Shown piece by piece: positions 10,616 through 21,721 of a stretch of DNA of 64,000 bases. The DNA comes from Leptodactylus fallax (taxonomy: Eukaryota > Chordata > Amphibia > Anura > Leptodactylidae). The DNA lies in contig CAMRHE010000650.1 of the NCBI GenBank assembly GCA_947044405.1, forward strand, positions 186,001 through 250,000. Direction: 5' to 3'. Position numbers and translations under genes: made by a program. Position 1 is the stretch's first letter, and every line of letters begins with the position of its first letter. The notes under the pieces were generated by a model, which saw only the letters and a program-made list of their open reading frames with translations, was not told where the DNA came from and did no database searches.

Positions 10616-11110
10616 ATAATAGTAGTATTTGCGGCCCGCGGCCTAACTTACCGATACCCGCGGCCGCTCACAGCGGCATCCACTTCCCTTTCTGCGGCCC
10701 ATAGCAGAAGGGGAAGCGCGGGCAGCCACGAGCAGACACGGGGTAGGTAAATAAATAGGCCGTTACGTGTCGGGGATACTCCAGCAGGCAACGGCCTATT
10801 TATATCTGTATATAAAAAAAAAGCTATACTCACCTGCGATGCCTTGATGCAGCCGCCGCCGCCTCCTCTTCTTGTCCGCGACGTCTGTGTCTCAGCGTAG
10901 GCGGCGTGATGACGTCATTGTATCGCCGCCTGCGCTGAGATGCGACGTCTTGTAAACCAGCCCAGGACAGGCCGCGCTCAGCTGTTTTTTTTTTTTTTTT
11001 TTTAAAGCGGCCTGTCCTGGGCTGGTTTACATAAAATAGTAAAAATGCCGCCCCCCCGACAGTGCCGCCCGAGGTGGCCGCCTCACTTCGCCTCATTAGC
11101 GGTGCGCCCC
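10616..11110 (-). repeat. CpG-rich block of the composite element, interrupted by gypsy
   Basis: Inverted match of 61060-61500, sharing AACGGCCTATTTAT, the AGAAGAGGAGGCG motif (as complement) and GCCCAGGACAGGCCGC. It continues the hairpin module broken at 2002, so 870-2002 plus 10616-about 11110 was one element before the gypsy insertion. It contains the inverted pairs AATAGGCCGTTAC/GTAACGGCCTATT and AGGACAGGCCGC/GCGGCCTGTCCT. The right edge may be at CGCCCCTG (11103-11112); no target duplication was found. Confidence 0.75.
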
Positions 11111-11112
11111 TG

Positions 11113-11400
11113 GGGCAACCCCTTAGATGTCATGATCATGTCGCAGCCAGCTCCATATATTTCTTACAGCTGATCCCCACTCTTGATGTCACCCACTTTA
11201 GGGATTAAAATAAAAAAGGGTTAAAATAAAGAAAAAACATGGAAAAATAAAAACAACATACAGGTAAAAATAAAACCCTATTTATCACTGAAAAAGATAC
11301 AAAAAGTATTTGAATAAGAAAAAAATGTTATAGTCTTCAAAACTGCATACACAAAAAGCCCTGAAAATGTTTCTGGTCCTGAACTGGTTAAAACACTTAC
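11113..11400. repeat. AT-rich fragment of a TTAA-type MITE
   Basis: The part 11270-11395 (AAAACTGCATACACAAAAAGCCC, TGTTTCTGGTCCTGAACTGG, GGTTAAA) resembles the 3' part of the MITE at 42119-42946. The remainder is AT-rich with no gene. Confidence 0.5.
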
Positions 11401-11805
11401 TTACCCTTTTTTATTTTAATAGGCGATTACCAGGTAAAGGCCCCTATTTAAATATCGATCCCTGCTCACAGCCACCTCTGCTTCCTTTTCAGCCCTCCAG
11501 GGTGCCCTGTGCATCCCATATCACGTCGCTGATGCTGAACAGCATCAGGACGGTGCTGACAGGTATGTGATATGGGATGCACAGGCTCCCCTGGAGAAGA
11601 GACCCCAGAGTATAATAATAGCAGGCCCCGGAGTATAATAATACTTTGTGAGTGGTGAACCCCAAAAACAACCCCAGGACATCACTGACAGGAATGTGAT
11701 ATGGGACACATGAGGCCCCTGGAGAAGAGACCCCAGAGTATAATAATAGCAGACCCCAGAGCATAATAATAGTTTGTGGGTGCTGAACCCCAAAAACAAA
11801 CAACG
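11395..11805. repeat. Module remnants with inverted repeat and 129-bp tandem duplication
   Basis: 11395-11480 resembles the block at 32580-32660 (ACTTACC, CCCTATTTA, ATCCCTGCTCA). An inverted repeat pairs 11506-11524 perfectly with 11567-11585 and extends to about 30-bp arms. A segment of about 129 bp starting TGACAGGTATGTGATATGGG (11557) is repeated from 11686. Each copy holds two half-hairpins of the GACCCCAGAGTATAATAAT type found at the ends of the hairpin modules. Confidence 0.75.
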
Positions 11806-12545
11806 TAGGGGCCACTGTGGGACATTATATTGTATGGAGTCCACTATTGGACATTATGCTGTGTGGAGGGGCCGCTATGGAACATTTTACTGTGTTGAGG
11901 GGCCACTGTGAGACATTTTTCTGTGTGAAGGGGCTGCTGTGGAACATTATACTGTGTTGAGGGGCCGCTATGGGAAATTATACTGTGTGGAGGGGCCACT
12001 ATGGGACATTATACTGTGTGGAGGGGCCACTATGGGACATTATACTGTGTGAAGGGGCCACTATGGGACATTATACTGTGTGGAGGGGCTGCTATGGGAG
12101 ATTATACTGTGGAGGAGGGGCTGCTATGGGAGATTATACTGTGTGGAGGGGCCGCTATGGGAGATTATACTGTGTGGAGGGGCCGCTATAGGAGATTATA
12201 CTGTGTGGAGGGGCCGCTATGGGATATTATACTGTGTGGAGGGGCCACTATGGAACATTTTACTATGTGGAGGGGATGCTATGGGACATTATTCTGTGTT
12301 AAGGGGCTGCTGTGGGACATTCTACTGTGTGGAGCAGCCACTATGGGACATTATACTGTGTGAAGGGGCCACTATGGGACATTATACTGTGTGGAGGGGC
12401 CGCTATGGGAGTTTATACTGTGTGGAGGGGCCGCTATGGGAGATTATACTGTGTGAAGGGACCGCTAAGGGAAGTTATATGTACCTTGTGAAGGGGCCGC
12501 TATGCGATATTATAGTGTGTAGAGGGGCTGCTATGGTACAATATA
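11806..12545. repeat. ~31-bp minisatellite array, family A
   Basis: About 23 units such as GAGGGGCCGCTATGGGACAT plus TATACTGTGTG. Same family as 870-1672 in opposite orientation. The open frames here follow from the repeat. Confidence 0.93.
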
Positions 12546-12901
12546 CCATATAATATTATTTTGGTGCATTTGTTGTTGCAGATTAAACTTGACTTTTAAG
12601 CAGTTCACAAATATCTTAACTATATCAGCTGTTGTATTGTTTTTTTGTTTTTTTATAACTGACTGACACTTCACACTAGCATCTGGCTTTCTTCGACTCC
12701 GCTTGGGGACCTGAAAAACAGAAAGCTAACCCGCTTAAAAAGCGGTTACCCGCGGAAACCCATGGACCCCATAGACCAGGGGTCGGCAACCCCTGGCACG
12801 CGTGCCAAGAGTGGCACTCGAGGCTTATTTCCCTGGCACGGCGGCGGAGTCCTCACCCAACAGCTTCGATCGGACCAAATAAGGCCGAAAAAAAAATTGC
12901 T

Positions 12902-13255
12902 ATTAGTATACTGTGGGGTCTCTTCAGACCCCCGAGTATAATAAGCGGAGACTTAGGAGAAGTGATGAAACATAAAAAACAATGATACTCACCTTGCTCC
13001 CTGCGCTACGCAGCGGCTGTGCGATCTGCAGGCGCTTCTGACAGCTGACAGGGCCTAAGAGGTCACGTCTGCGTCTGACATCATTTCGCATAATGACGCG
13101 ACGTGACCCCAGAGACTTAATCAGCGGTCGCTGACTACAGGCAGAAGTGCCGAAGAGAACAGAGCGGCTGCGGAGCGTGGAAAAAGGTGAGTAGCATTGT
13201 TTTTTTTATGTTTGTCACCTCTCTTGGACTTATTATACTCGGGGGTCTGAAGAGA
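12902..13255. mobile_element. Hairpin-ended module, copy 2
   Basis: The left hairpin (GTGGGGTCT, loop, AGACCCCCGAGTATAATAAG) is followed by AACATAAAAAACAATGATAC and TCACCTTGC. The right end has AAAAAGGTGAGTAGCATTG, TTTTTTATGTTTGTCACC, then a truncated hairpin, TTATTATACTCGGGGGTCTG. The minisatellite starts directly after it. Confidence 0.85.
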
Positions 13256-13678
13256 GCTATGGAACATAATACCGTGTGCAGGGACCGCTATGGGACCTAA
13301 TACCGTGTGCAGGGACCGCTATGGGACCTAATACCGTGTGCAGGGACTGCTATAGGAGCTAATACCTTGTGCAGGGACCGCTATGGGACCTAATACCGTG
13401 TGCAGGGGCCGCTATGGGACCTAATACCGTGTGCAGGGGCCGCTATGGGACCTAATACCGTGTGCAGGGACCGCTATGGGACCTAATACCGTGTGCAGGG
13501 ACCGCTATGGGACCTAATACTGTGTGCAGAGGCCACTGTGGGACATAATACCGTGTGCAGGGACCGCTATGGGACCTAATACCGTGTGCAGGGGCCGCTA
13601 TGGGACCTAATGCCGTGTGCAGGGACCGCTATGGGACCTAATACCGTGTGCAGAGGCCACTATGGGACATAATACCGC
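13256..13678. repeat. ~31-bp minisatellite array B1
   Basis: About 13 units of GCAGGGACCGCTATGGGACC plus TAATACCGTGT. It ends abruptly at the duplication junction. Confidence 0.93.
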
Positions 13679-14955
13679 TATGGGAGATTATACTGTGTGG
13701 AGGGGCCGCTATGGGAGATTATATTTTGTGAAGGGGCCGCTAAGGGAAGTTATATGTACCTTGTGAAGGGGCCGCTATGCAATATTATAGTGTGTAGAGG
13801 GGCTGCTATGGTACAATATATCATATAATATTATTTTGGTGCATTTGTTGTTGCAGATTAAACTTGACTTTTAAGCAGTTCACAATTATCTTAACTATAT
13901 CAGCTGTTGTATTGTTTTTTTTTTTTTTTTTTATAACTGACTGACACTTGGTTCACACTAGCATTTGGCTTTCTTCGACTCCGCTTGGGGACCTGAAAAA
14001 CAGAAAGCTAACCCACTTAAAAAGCGGTTACCCGCGGAAACCCATGGACCCCATAGACCAGGGGTCGGCAACCCCTGGCACGTGTGCCAAGAGTGGCACG
14101 CGAGGCTTATTTCCCTGGCACGGCGGCGGAGTCCTCACCCAACAGCTTCGATCGGACCAAATAAGGCCGAAAAAAAATTGCTATTAGTATACTGTGGGGT
14201 CTCTTCAGACCCCCGAGTATAATAAGCGGAGACTTAGGAGAAGTGATGAAACATAAAAAACAATGATACTCACCTTGCTCCCTGCGCTACGCAGCAGCTG
14301 TGCGATCTGCAGGCGCTTCTGACAGCTGACAGGGCCTCTGAGGTCACGTCTGCGTCTAACGTCATTACGCATAATGACGCGACGTGATCCCAGAAATTCA
14401 ATCAGCGGTCGCTGACTACAGGCAGAAGTGCCAAAGAGAACAGAGTGGCTGCGGCGCGTGGAAAAAGGTGAGTAGCATTGTTTTTTAATGTTTGTCACCT
14501 CTCTTGGACTTATTATACTCGGGGGTCTGAAGAGAGCTATGGAACATAATACCGTGTGCAGGGACCGCTATGGGACCTAATACCGTGTGCAGGGACCGCT
14601 ATGGGACCTAATACCATGTGCAGGGACCGCTATGAGACCTAATACCGTGTGCAGGGACCGCTATGAGACCTAATACCGTGTGCAGGGACCGCTATGGGAC
14701 CTAATACCATGTGCAGGGGCCGCTATGGGACCTAATAACGTGTGCAGGGACCGCTATGGGACCTAATACCGTGTGCAGGGACCGCTATGGGACCTAATAC
14801 CGTGTGCAGAGGCCACTATGGGACATAATACCGTGTGCAGGGACCGCTATGGGACCTAATACCATGTGCAGGGACCGCTATGGGACCTAATACCATGTGC
14901 TGGGGCCACTATATGACATAATATCATGTGCTGGGGTCACTATGTGGCATAATAT
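13679..14955. repeat. Second copy of the 1.28-kb tandem duplication
   Basis: Matches 12404-13678 with scattered substitutions, for example CGTGTGCC versus CGCGTGCC in the hAT-like end and a longer T run near 13915. The two copies have therefore diverged since the duplication. Only this copy retains the element's right-hand end. Confidence 0.9.
14183..14535. mobile_element. Hairpin-ended module, copy 3
   Basis: Duplicate of 12902-13255, with the same terminal hairpin, inner AACATAAAAAACAATGATAC and AAAAAGGTGAGTAGCATTG. Confidence 0.85.
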
Positions 14956-15143
14956 GGTGTGCAGAGGCCACTATGTGACATAATATGGTGTGCAGGGGTC
15001 ACTATGTGACATACTACCGTGTGCTGGGGCCATTATATGACATAATACTGTGTGCAGGGGCCACTATGTGACATAATACAGTGTGCAGGGGCCGCTATGG
15101 GACATAATACCATGTGCAGGGGCCGCTATGGGACATTATTCTG
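14536..15143. repeat. ~31-bp minisatellite array B2
   Basis: About 19 units. The first ones match array B1; from about 14890 the units diverge (ATATGACATAATATCATGTGC and similar). Confidence 0.92.
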
Positions 15144-15520
15144 TATAACCGTGTGTTTTCTGTATTAAGGATGTATTTTTGCACAGAAAACACAGGCATT
15201 TTTTTTGTGCAAAAATGCACCATGTGAACGCAGTTTTACATTGAAGTAAAAGTTCCCGTGGCCTAAGACTATATCTGCATCCAGATACATAGTGTGTATT
15301 CACCATAAGGATGCCCCCATACAGTGCTCCAGGACATTTATCACTAATTGGCGGCTGTACATGGACTTTCATTGCTTCTAATCGCAAAGTACAGGAGTGA
15401 CTTTAGTTTAGGGGTTGTCAGACTTACAATTATTGACCGGCACTCCGAGTACCTCATCTTTGATTTTTTAATTAAAATCAGCACACCAAACAAAAAAGGT
15501 TGCCTACCCCTGCCATAGAC

Positions 15521-17290
15521 TATAATGGGGTCCACTGGGTTTCCCCCAGGTTTCTGCCCGAAAAATGCGGAAAAATGCAGAAAGAAAAGTCCTGCTTGCA
15601 TGGCACCACAAGCACCCATTATCCATATCACTAAAATAATAATAAATAAGAAAAAACACAAAACACATCTTTAATGGTGAAAATTGGCCATGATGTTTAT
15701 TAAGGTAAACCAAGTGTTTACAATCAATGAAATAAATACCAATAAATAATTAATAAAAATAATCGTAAATAATTAATTAATTAAATCAATATATACTATA
15801 TATACTATATACACAATGCTCATTCTGAACACTGTCCTAGACTATGTAATTGAATTTCAGCCACACCCGTCTCCTGCACCTTGTTTCTTCTGCTCCTCAA
15901 ATCTTAGCTTACCTATGTGATTGACAGTCTGTCTACCAATCAAGTCTGGGGCTGGTCCTGGACTTGCTATAAACAGATCATCAGCTCACACATGGTCGCT
16001 GGCTATTGAGATTCTGTCTTGTGACTTTGACTTGTCCCTGCTAGCTCCTTTTTCTGCTATTGTTGTATTTCTGACTTCTGACCTTTGGCTCCCCCTGTGA
16101 CTACTCTCTTGGATTTTGTTTTGGTACTGCGTTGCTCGACTGTTACTGACCCCTTTGGCTTTCTGAATCTGCTTCAGTGTTTTGTCTTGTCCTGTTCTGT
16201 GTGTCACTTATTTAGTGAAGGGATCGGCTCCAAGTTGTCAGCTGTCACCTAGGACAGTCAGGCAAGTAGGCAGGGCCAGTCGGGGAGTTCAGCTTTAGGA
16301 CTCACTGTCTTCTCATGCCCTTCCCCAAGGGTTCACCAGCGGCTACTGGGGAATCGCTCCTCTAGCAATTCCCTTACAGACACCCATTAATTCCTGGCTG
16401 TGGTTTTGCTGTTAGTGCACTGCCAGGAATTAAATGCAGCTGAAATTAATTTTACTTACAGAAAAGTGAAAGTATTGGCGATCGGGGACTGGATGCAGCA
16501 TCCAGGTACATAGTATGACATCACCCTACAGATATTACCTCTCTGCTCCTAGCCACATACATTTACCACTAATTTTAGGTAATGTACTTGCACTTACATA
16601 TATGGATTACAAATAATTTGGCAATACTTGACAATCAGAATTTTGAAACCAGTTTGGGTTCTGATAACATGGGCTAACACCTGAATGGCAATCCAAATTT
16701 GGATTATTATGTATTTTTTCCAAATTTCCACCAAATGTACTACTTTTTCATAAATAAATGCAAAACATATTAATCAAAGTCCACTGCTAACATGAAGTGC
16801 AATGTGTCATGAAAAAAATAATATCAAAATTCCTTGGGTACAGTGACACATGAAAAATGGGGCCATGTCCTTAATGAGGTTTTTGATCGTGTCTTTAAGG
16901 GGTTAAAACAAATTCAAGTTTAATAAAAAAAATAAACATTAATTCCCCCCACTAAAATGTTTTGTAGATAAAAAAATAAAATAAATGCACATATTGGGTA
17001 TAAACATGTTCACAATGAACAATACAATAGCTGTATCTCTGTTTTATTACCCCCTGGTTCTAATGTCATATAAAAGCTGATATTCTAACTATAAAAAAAG
17101 AGATATTAAGGACACAGTTGAGAATGTTATAGATGGTATAAAACAAGAGATACAGCTATTTGAAGTGCTCCCCCTGCAGCATCTGTGTATACTGGCATTA
17201 GATATGTGTATGGATTTGCCCTGGCAACAATTTAGCTATGGGAGGACTTTAGAGCCTGTTTTCTGCTAAAAAGAAGTAAAATATATGAAT
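15521..17290. other. Anonymous intergenic DNA, partly LTR-like
   Basis: No gene found. 15690-15815 is very AT-rich (ATTAATTAATTAAATCAATA). 15820-16380 has a composition reminiscent of frog solo LTRs, with many CTG/TTG-rich words such as GACTTCTGACCTTTGGCTC, but I could not find paired ends. 16850-16915 ends in TTTAAGGGGTTAAAA, like the end of a TTAA-site MITE. Confidence 0.4.
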
Positions 17291-17375
17291 AATGTATATT
17301 ACAAAAATGTTCCACAAATACCCTGCCATCCAGACATGAAATGCAGAACACTTAGACGATTGTAAAGTGCTATAT

Positions 17376-17389
17376 GACTATTATTATTC

Positions 17390-17424
<35 letters not shown>

Positions 17425-17526
17425 AATAATAATAATAATAATAATTAATAATAATAATAATAAAATTACAATTATTATTATTAACAACAGTAGTATTAGT
17501 AGCAGTAGTAATAGTAATAATATAAA
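17376..17526. repeat. (ATT)n / (AAT)n microsatellite
   Basis: Runs of TTATTATTATT followed by AATAATAAT, forming an inverted pair about 60 bp long, then a degenerate tail. The open frame of Leu, Ile and Asn here is not a gene. It lies just downstream of V segment 1. Confidence 0.95.
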
Positions 17527-17625
17527 ATTTGGCAAAAATTGAAAACAAGCCAAATCATAGTGTCACTATGTCAATATGAGTGTATTGTGCCATCTAGTGC
17601 CTAAGAAATACTACTACACAGGGAG

Positions 17626-17664
17626 AATTATAGCGTTGGCCACAAGTATGTTTTTACCATTGTG
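17626..17664 (-). promoter_or_regulatory. Weak 23-RSS of V segment 1
   Basis: Minus-strand heptamer CACAATG at 17658-17664. At the 23-bp spacing the nonamer is GCTATAATT (17626-17634), which shares little with ACAAAAACC. Confidence 0.5.
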
Positions 17665-17979
17665 CACCATCACTCAGTGCACACAGGTATACGGCAGAAT
17701 CAGAAGCTGTCAGGCTAGTGATGGTTAAAGACGTGGTTGTATCACTGGTCCTTGATTGGAATTTTTCAGAATCCAAAATGTTATTATATCTCTTGAAGTC
17801 TGAATAGCTCTTGCCTCCCCGGGTGAGGATATACTGAATTTGTTGGGGATACTGGCGATACCAGTAGAGATACGGGCCAGAGCTACTAGTTGAATAGTTG
17901 CAGGATAATGTTACTGATTCCCTGGGTTTAGCCTCCACTGCTCGTCTCTCTGAAATTATGACATTTCCTAGGACTGGCC
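17665..17979 (-). CDS. T-cell receptor alpha/delta-type V segment 1, V exon
   Basis: V exon of 315 bp encoding an immunoglobulin V domain that would form part of a T-cell receptor chain after somatic joining. Hallmarks: first Cys in SVTLSC, Trp in LYWYRQYP, and the C-terminal DSAVYLCALSDG with the second Cys. The exon starts after an acceptor TACTGTAG at 17980-17987, in phase with the leader exon at 18765-18828 (one base plus GG). On the minus strand the coding end meets a heptamer CACAATG (17658-17664), one mismatch from consensus CACAGTG. The nonamer expected 23 bp further reads GCTATAATT and is poor, so recombination may be inefficient. The frame is open. Alpha versus delta use cannot be told from sequence alone. 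Confidence 0.88.
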
Positions 17980-18083
17980 CTACAGTATAAACAGAGGAGA
18001 ATTATTAAATTATAAACGAAGTAATCCTTATTTTTCTAAAATAATCTTTATATTGGGAAACCAACTTACTCTATTTGGACAAT

Positions 18084-18603
18084 AAATACCGAAAAAAGAA
18101 TTTTTGCGCCAAAACATTCAAAATATCCAAATTATATCAAAAATATCAAGTTTTATTCATCATAAAAATATAGACATAGTACAAAATATAAGACAAAAAC
18201 TGGCAGCGTAGAAAAGGTGTCAAGTTACTCACAAAGACTGTACTTATAATATGTTAATAACAACCCATAATTCTAAAGTAAATGAAATATGTTTCAAGTA
18301 TAAAAATGGGTGTTAATAAAATGATAAATCATCTGCGGTGTCACCACAGGGTAGTAATAGAAGGTGCCTATCTGAAATGTTGCTAATACAATTATATAGC
18401 AGCTCTAAACAGTAATAGTGCACACCACTTGTAAATTAACTGTATAAAAAGCTAGTGTCAAAAATAGAGTACAAAGGTAAACAGCTACTAATGACACCAC
18501 AAAAAATATGAATGCATAGGAACTGCAGATAATACACATAGCCATATGGTGAACACCGTACAGGAGTAAAACTGGACACCACTCCCGACGTGCGTGTTGT
18601 TTA
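18084..18603 (-). mobile_element. LINE-like 3' fragment inserted in the V segment 1 intron
   Basis: About 520 bp flanked by the perfect 14-bp direct repeat TCTATTTGGACAAT (18070-18083 and 18604-18617), as left by target-primed reverse transcription. On the minus strand it carries ATGAATAAAACTTG, with a polyadenylation signal AATAAA, near its 3' end. No coding domain remains, so the family is not assigned. Confidence 0.75.
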
Positions 18604-18764
18604 TCTATTTGGACAATGTAATGAACAGAATTATTTGTTCAATAATTGTGCACTATACACTTTATGCAGCAGAAACACAATAATGTAATACAACACTGCA
18701 GATAAACAGAAGATACACACATACAGATATGCCAGTTATAATGTATATGGTGTATTATACTTAC

Positions 18765-18828
18765 ATGATAGATCATAAACTGTGATGAAGAAGGCAATAC
18801 ATACATTAGAAAACATAAAGCTCCACAT
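18765..18828 (-). CDS. T-cell receptor V segment 1, leader exon
   Basis: 64-bp exon read on the minus strand from ATG at 18826-18828, encoding a hydrophobic signal peptide, MWSFMFSNVCIAFFITVYDL followed by Ser, plus one base. It ends at the donor GTAAGT (18759-18764). The intron to the V exon is 785 bp and phase 1, as expected for V segments. Confidence 0.85.
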
Positions 18829-20111
18829 TCTACCTAGATTCTGAGAGCAATATAAGAGCACCATAGAGCAGCACTAGATCATTGATAGAAACAAGGACTA
18901 TGATGTTTTCTATATACAGTGGGAGGGATGTGTCTGCTGTATTTACCAGTGTCATTTACCAATCAGCTCTCTCTCTCAGGATATTTACTTTCTGTCACTG
19001 TCAGATATTTTACCAGGTATGTACAGAAAGATAAACTATGAGATAAGATGAGAAAAACATCCAAAATCAGCAGATTGTTAAGGTTTCTTTTTGCGAAATA
19101 CAAAGCACGGATATTGTGTTTGTATACACAAACAGTGAAAACTAAGTAGACAGTATAGTTTATCAAAAGAGTTCTCTATTTAGACAATCCCTTTTATAAT
19201 GCTATATGGCAGGATCCCACTCTATCAGCTGGAATGAGGACTGCCAAACATACAGTAATTTAGTGTTTAACCTTTGATGCCAACCAACCTACATTTACTA
19301 TGCTGTCAACAGATAGATAAAGCCTGTCACCTAATATGCAATTTGGTTGCTGCCATGTGCCTAAAAATGGCCAATAAAAATACTTTAAGTAAAAAGGAAT
19401 AAAAGTACACATAAGTGGCATTTTCACATCCATAAAGTAGAAACTGTATATAGTAAAACAGCATGGTTAATATAGCTGGCACAACTAGACAATAGCCTTT
19501 TGGCATGTATACCACAATTTGCCACTGTGTTAGTCCAATGAGTGCTGTCTGGTACCACTTCCTAGCCATAAACAGTGAACCACCTTTTATAGAGGAAAAT
19601 ACAAGCAATACAACAAACAAGTATAATAAATATAACCTTCTAATGCTACGAGAACAAACAGTCTTTTTTGAATGTGGAGAAGGCAGTGGTGGAAGACATG
19701 ATTTTTTTGTGATGTTGGAGGTAGTAGTGGCAGGGAATTGGGATACTGGTAGTCATACTGGTAGGGGCACTAGGGGGAAATCTGGAGGTGGAAATTATGA
19801 GGTATAAAGAAATCCCACTGCCATGCTAAGTCAGAAAAAAGTGGGTAAAATGATTAAATTATTGAATCTGATGATTCTATTGAAAATTAAACTTGGGAAC
19901 AGTTAGCGTGACAGGTTGGCATCAAAGGAAGAGGGTGGTGGCAGCTGCAATAGCAACAATTCTATCCATTGGGCATCCCCAACATAAAAAATCTGCCTAG
20001 GGTAGGTCTACTGTAAAACAAGTTTGAATGAGATGGTGGTGCTCGTGGCATTGGCAGACTCGTTTCCAGCAGCAACTTGCAGTCATCTCCTGTATGGGAA
20101 TTTTTTTTGTA
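18829..20111. other. Anonymous intergenic DNA upstream of V segment 1
   Basis: No gene found. This is the promoter side of V segment 1 on the minus strand; I could not identify a reliable TATA box or the conserved V promoter element. The short frames have no recognisable domain. Confidence 0.5.
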
Positions 20112-21721
20112 CAACCCCAATTCCAATGAAGTTGGGACGTTGTGTAAAAAATAAATAAAAACAGAATACGATGATTTGCAAATCCTTTTTAACCTATATT
20201 CAATTGAATATACTACAAAGACAAGATGTTTAATGTTCAAACGGATAAACTTTATTGTTTTTTTGGAAATATTCACTCATTATGAATTCGATGCCTGCAA
20301 CACGTTCCAAAAAAGCTGGGACAGTGGCAAAAAAAGACTGGGAAAGTTGAGGAATGCTCAAAAAACACCTGTTAGGAGCATTCCAGAGGTGAACAGGTTA
20401 ATTGGAAACAGGTGAGTGTCATGATTGGGTATAAAGGGAGCATCCCCGAAAGGCTCAGTTGTTCACAAGCAAGGATGGGGCGAGGTTCACCACTTTGTGA
20501 ACAACTGCGTGAGCAAATAGTCCAACAGTTTAAGAACAACGTTTCTCAACGTACAATTGCAAGGAATTTATGGATTTCTTCATCTACAGTCCATAATATC
20601 ATCAAACGATTCAGAGAACCTGAACAAATCACTGCAAATAAGTGGCAAGGTCGAAAACCAACATTGAATGCCCGTGACCTTCCATCCCTCCGGCACGCTG
20701 CATTAAAAACCGGCATCATTCTGTAACGGATATTACCACATAGGCTCAGGAACACTTCAGAAAACCATTGTCAGTGAACCCGGTTCGTTGCTACATCTAC
20801 AAGTGCAAGTTAAAACTCTACCATGCAAAGCGAAAGCCATATATCAACAACACCGAGAAATGCCGCCGGCTTCTCTGGGCCTAAGCTCATCTGAGATGGA
20901 CTGACATAAAGTGGAAAAGTGTCCTGTGGTCTGACCCAGTCCACATTTTACATTGTTTTTGGAAATTATGGACGTCGTGTCCTCCATGCCAAAGAGGATA
21001 AGGACTGTTCGGATTGTTATCAGCACAAAGTTCAAAAGCCAGCATCTCTGATGGTTTTGGGGTTTGTTAGTGCCCATGGCATGGGTAACTTGCACATCTG
21101 TGAAGACACCAGTAATGCTGAAATGTACATGCAGGTTTGGAGCAACATATGCTGCCATCAGGGACGTCCCTGCTTATTTCAGCAAGACAATGCCAAGCCA
21201 CATTCTGCACGTGTTACAACAACGTGGCTTTGTAGTAAAAGAGTATGAGTACTAGACTAGCCTGCCTGCAGTCCAGACCTGTCTCCCATTGAAAATGAGT
21301 GGCGAATTATGAAGCGCAAAATACTACAACAGACATCCTGGACTGTTGAGAAACTGAAGTTGTACATCAAGCAAGAATGGGAAAGAATTCCACCTACAAA
21401 GCTTCAACAATTTCTGTCCTCAGTTTCCAAACGCTTATTGAGTGTTGTTAAAAGTAAAGGTGATTTAACACAGTGGTAAACATGTACCTGTCCCAGTCTT
21501 TTGTTGCCCCTGTCCCAGCTTTTTTGGAATGTGTTGCAGGCATCAAATTCTAAATGAGTGAATATTTGCAAAAAAACAATAAAGTTTATCCGTTTGAACA
21601 TTAAATATCTTGTCTCTGTAGTGTATTCAAATGAATATATGTTGAAAAGGATTTGCAAATCATCGTATTCTGTTTTATTTATGTTTTACACAATGTCCCA
21701 ACTTCATTGGAATTGGAGTTG
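20112..21721 (+). mobile_element. Decayed Tc1-type transposon with ~220-bp inverted repeats
   Basis: Flanked by TA (20110-20111 and 21722-21723). The termini are CAACCCCAATTCCAATGAAG and, as complement, CAACTCCAATTCCAATGAAG; the inverted match continues for about 220 bp (to about 20335 and from about 21495). Confidence 0.9.
20474..21478 (+). pseudogene. Tc1-type transposase remnant
   Basis: Fragments of a cut-and-paste transposase. 20474-20726 starts MGRGSPLCEQLREQIVQQF, with a helix-turn-helix-like region (SQRTIARNL, SSSTVHNIIKRF). 20919-21248 has the second catalytic block, CLFQQDNAKPHSA. Near 21275-21315, PDLSPIEN with the catalytic Glu is readable in another frame. The reading frame is broken at least twice by stops and shifts, so the gene is dead. 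Confidence 0.85.

Larger units (their letters stand above)
12404..13678. repeat. First copy of a 1.28-kb tandem segmental duplication
   Basis: 12404-13678 is repeated at 13679 to about 14955 with a period of 1275-1282 bp. For example GAAGTTATATGTACC occurs at 12471 and 13746, and AGAGAGCTATGGAACATAAT at 13251 and 14531. It carries the tail of array A, anonymous DNA, the left end of a hAT-like element (12777), a hairpin module (12902-13255) and the start of array B. The junction near 13675 jumps from a B-type unit (CATAATACCG) to an A-type unit (GGGAGATTATACTG) in phase. Confidence 0.92.
14059..15512. mobile_element. hAT-like non-autonomous element carrying module and minisatellite
   Basis: Left end CAGGGGTCGGCAACC at 14059, right end GGTTGCCTACCCCTG ending at 15512, near-perfect terminal inverted repeats. 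The 8-bp target duplication CCATAGAC flanks it at 14051-14058 and 15513-15520, as expected for hAT. Inside are a hairpin module (14183-14535) and the ~31-bp array (14536-15143). No transposase is present. The duplicated left end at 12777 is likewise preceded by CCATAGAC (12769-12776). The host site is itself a palindrome (GGACCCCATAGACTATAATG). Confidence 0.9.

Noticed and set aside
12000..15143. CRISPR-like appearance of regularly spaced repeats
   Set aside because: Units are contiguous tandem repeats without unique spacers, in a vertebrate genome with no cas genes.
15820..16380. Solo LTR
   Set aside because: The composition is suggestive, but no TG...CA boundaries with a target duplication could be placed.
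17299..17553. Leu/Ile/Asn-rich frame of 84 codons
   Set aside because: It is a translation of an ATT/AAT microsatellite.
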